In this document: positions 34,233 through 36,003 of the stretch, piece by piece
Numbering within the stretch: the stretch's first letter is position 1
How the letters are laid out: each line of letters starts with the position of its first letter
NCBI RefSeq assembly: GCF_025210165.1
Contig: NZ_JAOASI010000055.1
Span: forward strand, 1-36,003
DNA from: Tepidibacter sp.
Lineage (GTDB): Bacteria; Bacillota; Clostridia; Peptostreptococcales; Peptostreptococcaceae
Direction: 5' to 3'
DNA: 36,003 bases
Notes under the pieces: model-generated
Told to the model about the DNA's origin: nothing
What the model saw: the letters and a program-made list of their open reading frames with translations, nothing else
The model's database searches: none
Program-made: the position numbers and the translations under genes

Positions 34233-36003
34233 TACCAAGGTTGATGAACAGGTGGATTATTCTCCCCTACTTCTTCTAATCCCATTTGTGAAGCATATGT
34301 ATTATAATGAATTCTCGCAGCAGTACTTGCTAAAAATCTAACTATATTTCCTCCAGCTTGTACTAATTCTGCAGCCATTCCTTTTCCTGTACCTTCAATG
34401 TTTCCATATTTATAATATGGATTTACATCACATGCTATATGTCCACTTACTTTGTCAGGACCTATATAATTATAGGTTCCCATATTTATATAGCCATCAC
34501 CTTCTTCTGTTATTAACTTACCATCGGTATCATAAACAGCCTCGTAACGTTGATCTCCTTTTGAAACAAATTTTAAGTTAAAAATGCCTTCATCTCCTGT
34601 CATATGAAAAGCAGCTTTATCATAAGGAAGCATTGTCCACTTCTGCTTTTCTTCTATTAATTCTGGTAATGTTTTTGGAACCTTATTTAATTTATTACGT
34701 AAATAATGTATGTCTTTAAAGCCTTTCATATCAACCATAAAGTAATTATATTCTCCATATGGAGGTACTTTAGATTCATCAGGGCAAAAACGATATTCAA
34801 GATAATCACTTTTTAAAAGTAATTTATTAAATTTTTCAGTAAATTTATCAAATTCTGAACTATATCTTATTTTAATTTGATCTAATGCTTCATCTGAGTA
34901 AGCTTTTAAATCCCATTTCATGTAATTTAAAGCGGTCATAACGCCTTGTGACTTTTCTATATTTTCAATGAAAGATACATAATCTGAATCAAATATATCA
35001 CTTCCACCTATTCCTCCACTTATAGTTGTTACAGTATATTTAGTCCAATCACTTTCATATCCATTTGCAGCCCTAGATTTTAGGTAGAATGTATACCCTT
35101 TGTCATATTCTGGAAAATCAATCTCAAAAGAGCTACTTGAAACATCTGTATCGATTTCTCTCTTTGCATAATCTCCCAAAATAGTAGTATGACTATTTAC
35201 TCCTTTTGTAAATGTTATTTTTACATGTTTCCCATTTACATAAGTTCTTACATTTGTTGGTGCAGATGGGATCCACGGAGATAGCAATTCCACTGATAAT
35301 TCTATTATACTAGATGATGTCTTAGCTTTAATTATATAGCTATCATCTGTAAGATTATCAAAAACAACAATATTTGCTTCTTCATCAAATATATCTTCTT
35401 CATCAAATATATCTTGTCCATCAGATATATTTATCTGTTTATGTTCTACAAGTATACCATTAGTATAAAATAAGTATACGTCTACACTATTGTTATTAGC
35501 TAATAAGCCACTGATATCTAACTTTATAGAATCACTTGTCTTTTCAATTACTTCTAGTTTTGATTGTTTTGCTCTCATTGTTAAAGAATTCTCATTTGAA
35601 TAGTCTGACCATCCTTGGTTATTTCCTGCTTGTACTGATACAAGATAGGTTTCTCCATATTGCAAGCTTCCACTTGAAAGTGAGTACTTTGTATTTGAAG
35701 TTTCATAATATGTAGTATAACTATCATATTTTCTTATTACCTTTAGTTTGTATTTAGTTGAATTAGCTACACTATACCATCTAACGTCGAATACACCTGC
35801 ATAAACTTCTTCAACCGTAGGTTCAGATGGTATAGACGGAAGTAGCGCATTGTCAATTTCGACTGATAATTCTACATAATCACTATCTCTATTAGCCCCT
35901 GATATACTAAATAAGGTCTTAGCTTTGATTATATATGTAGTGTCATTTGTAAGATTATCAAAAACAATATTTCCTCCATTTGTACCTGTAGTTTTTGTTG
36001 TTA
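34232..36003 (-). CDS. large FnIII-repeat protein with unrecognised C-terminal module (5' end outside window)
   Basis: The frame stays open from the stop at 34232 to the window edge, giving 590 residues of a longer protein. A TTG at 35665 is an internal codon, not a start: upstream sequence continues in frame with domain-like content. Two copies of a segment containing VFDNLT-D--YIIKAKT (near the edge and near 35360) and three FnIII-like units are seen (EPTVEEVYAGVFDVRWYSV; ELSVEL preceding APTNVRTYV; KGYTFYLKSRAANGYESDW). A C-terminal module of about 250 residues includes EGIFNLKFVSKGD, EAVYDTDGKLITEE and NMGTYNYIGPDKVSGH. FnIII unit PTNV...ITFTKG resembles the unit in the pseudogene at 30576-32637. 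It may be a modular surface protein or polymorphic-toxin-like protein; no enzyme motif was identified. Confidence 0.8.
   Translation of the reverse strand, partial: TTKTTGTNGGNIVFDNLTNDTTYIIKAKTLFSISGANRDSDYVELSVEIDNALLPSIPSEPTVEEVYAGVFDVRWYSVANSTKYKLKVIRKYDSYTTYYETSNTKYSLSSGSLQYGETYLVSVQAGNNQGWSDYSNENSLTMRAKQSKLEVIEKTSDSIKLDISGLLANNNSVDVYLFYTNGILVEHKQINISDGQDIFDEEDIFDEEANIVVFDNLTDDSYIIKAKTSSSIIELSVELLSPWIPSAPTNVRTYVNGKHVKITFTKGVNSHTTILGDYAKREIDTDVSSSSFEIDFPEYDKGYTFYLKSRAANGYESDWTKYTVTTISGGIGGSDIFDSDYVSFIENIEKSQGVMTALNYMKWDLKAYSDEALDQIKIRYSSEFDKFTEKFNKLLLKSDYLEYRFCPDESKVPPYGEYNYFMVDMKGFKDIHYLRNKLNKVPKTLPELIEEKQKWTMLPYDKAAFHMTGDEGIFNLKFVSKGDQRYEAVYDTDGKLITEEGDGYINMGTYNYIGPDKVSGHIACDVNPYYKYGNIEGTGKGMAAELVQAGGNIVRFLASTAARIHYNTYASQMGLEEVGENNPPVHQPW
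35378..35413 (-). repeat. two tandem 18-base units encoding DIFDEE
   Basis: The 18-base unit TTCTTCATCAAATATATC occurs twice in a row exactly (35378-35395, 35396-35413). On the minus strand it encodes a repeated Asp-Ile-Phe-Asp-Glu-Glu block within the loop of an FnIII-type unit. A change in copy number would keep the reading frame. Confidence 0.85.

Noticed and set aside
35665-35665. TTG at 35665 as start of the FnIII protein
   Set aside because: The frame continues upstream to the window edge with domain-like sequence and there is no SD. The gene simply starts outside the window.
1-36003. CRISPR arrays, tRNA or rRNA genes
   Set aside because: No regularly spaced direct repeats, cloverleaf-like CCA-ending segments or rRNA-like conserved tracts were seen on reading both strands.

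Overview
The window is strongly AT-rich and its genes use Gram-positive ribosome sites (AGGAGG, GGGGGA) with many TTG starts. It carries an anaerobic sodium-pumping decarboxylase pathway and many spore-formation and germination genes, so the source is an anaerobic spore-forming Clostridia. The gene order ftsH, tilS ... ypeB, sleB, spoIIR ... gntR, ispE, sipL, veg, yabG resembles, from memory, the Clostridioides difficile chromosome. This suggests Peptostreptococcaceae or a close relative. That assignment is an inference and was not tested by a search.

Region 1 (166-7279, minus strand) is one eight-gene operon that converts succinyl-CoA to propionyl-CoA and CO2 while pumping Na+. In transcription order it encodes split methylmalonyl-CoA mutase (large, then B12-binding subunit), the MeaB chaperone GTPase, the epimerase, and methylmalonyl-CoA decarboxylase subunits alpha, delta, gamma (biotin carrier) and beta. 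Region 2 (7505-13262, minus) is housekeeping: an unknown membrane-anchored protein, tilS and ftsH, preceded by ddl and a DUF1934 gene, with clear terminators between the units. The ddl leader holds an unexplained structured element.

Region 3 (13448-20151, minus) is a germination cluster: a 56-residue two-helix membrane protein that is easy to miss, GerA/GerB/GerC-type receptor subunits, the sporulation signal protein SpoIIR, the cortex hydrolase SleB and its partner YpeB. Spacing is tight, and the SD of gerA lies inside the end of the small gene. Region 4 (20265-26155, minus) holds a GntR regulator overlapping ispE, then SipL, Veg, an unusual SpoIID-amidase fusion, and the coat protease YabG behind a good sigma-K-type promoter.

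Region 5 (26274-36003) is different. After pepV and two membrane proteins of unknown function it becomes an accessory and decaying region. It contains two YcxB-like paralogues (one frameshifted), a membrane protein gene with an in-frame amber codon, a transposase remnant, two nearly identical leader sequences, and two related fibronectin-type-III proteins on the minus strand. One of these (30576-32637) is broken by three frameshifts, one of them exactly at an (AT)5 tract. The other (34232 to the window edge) is intact as far as seen and ends in an unrecognised C-terminal module. The layout (modular surface or secreted-type proteins with variable ends, beside small membrane-protein genes) is reminiscent of polymorphic-toxin or adhesin islands, but no toxin activity can be shown from the sequence.
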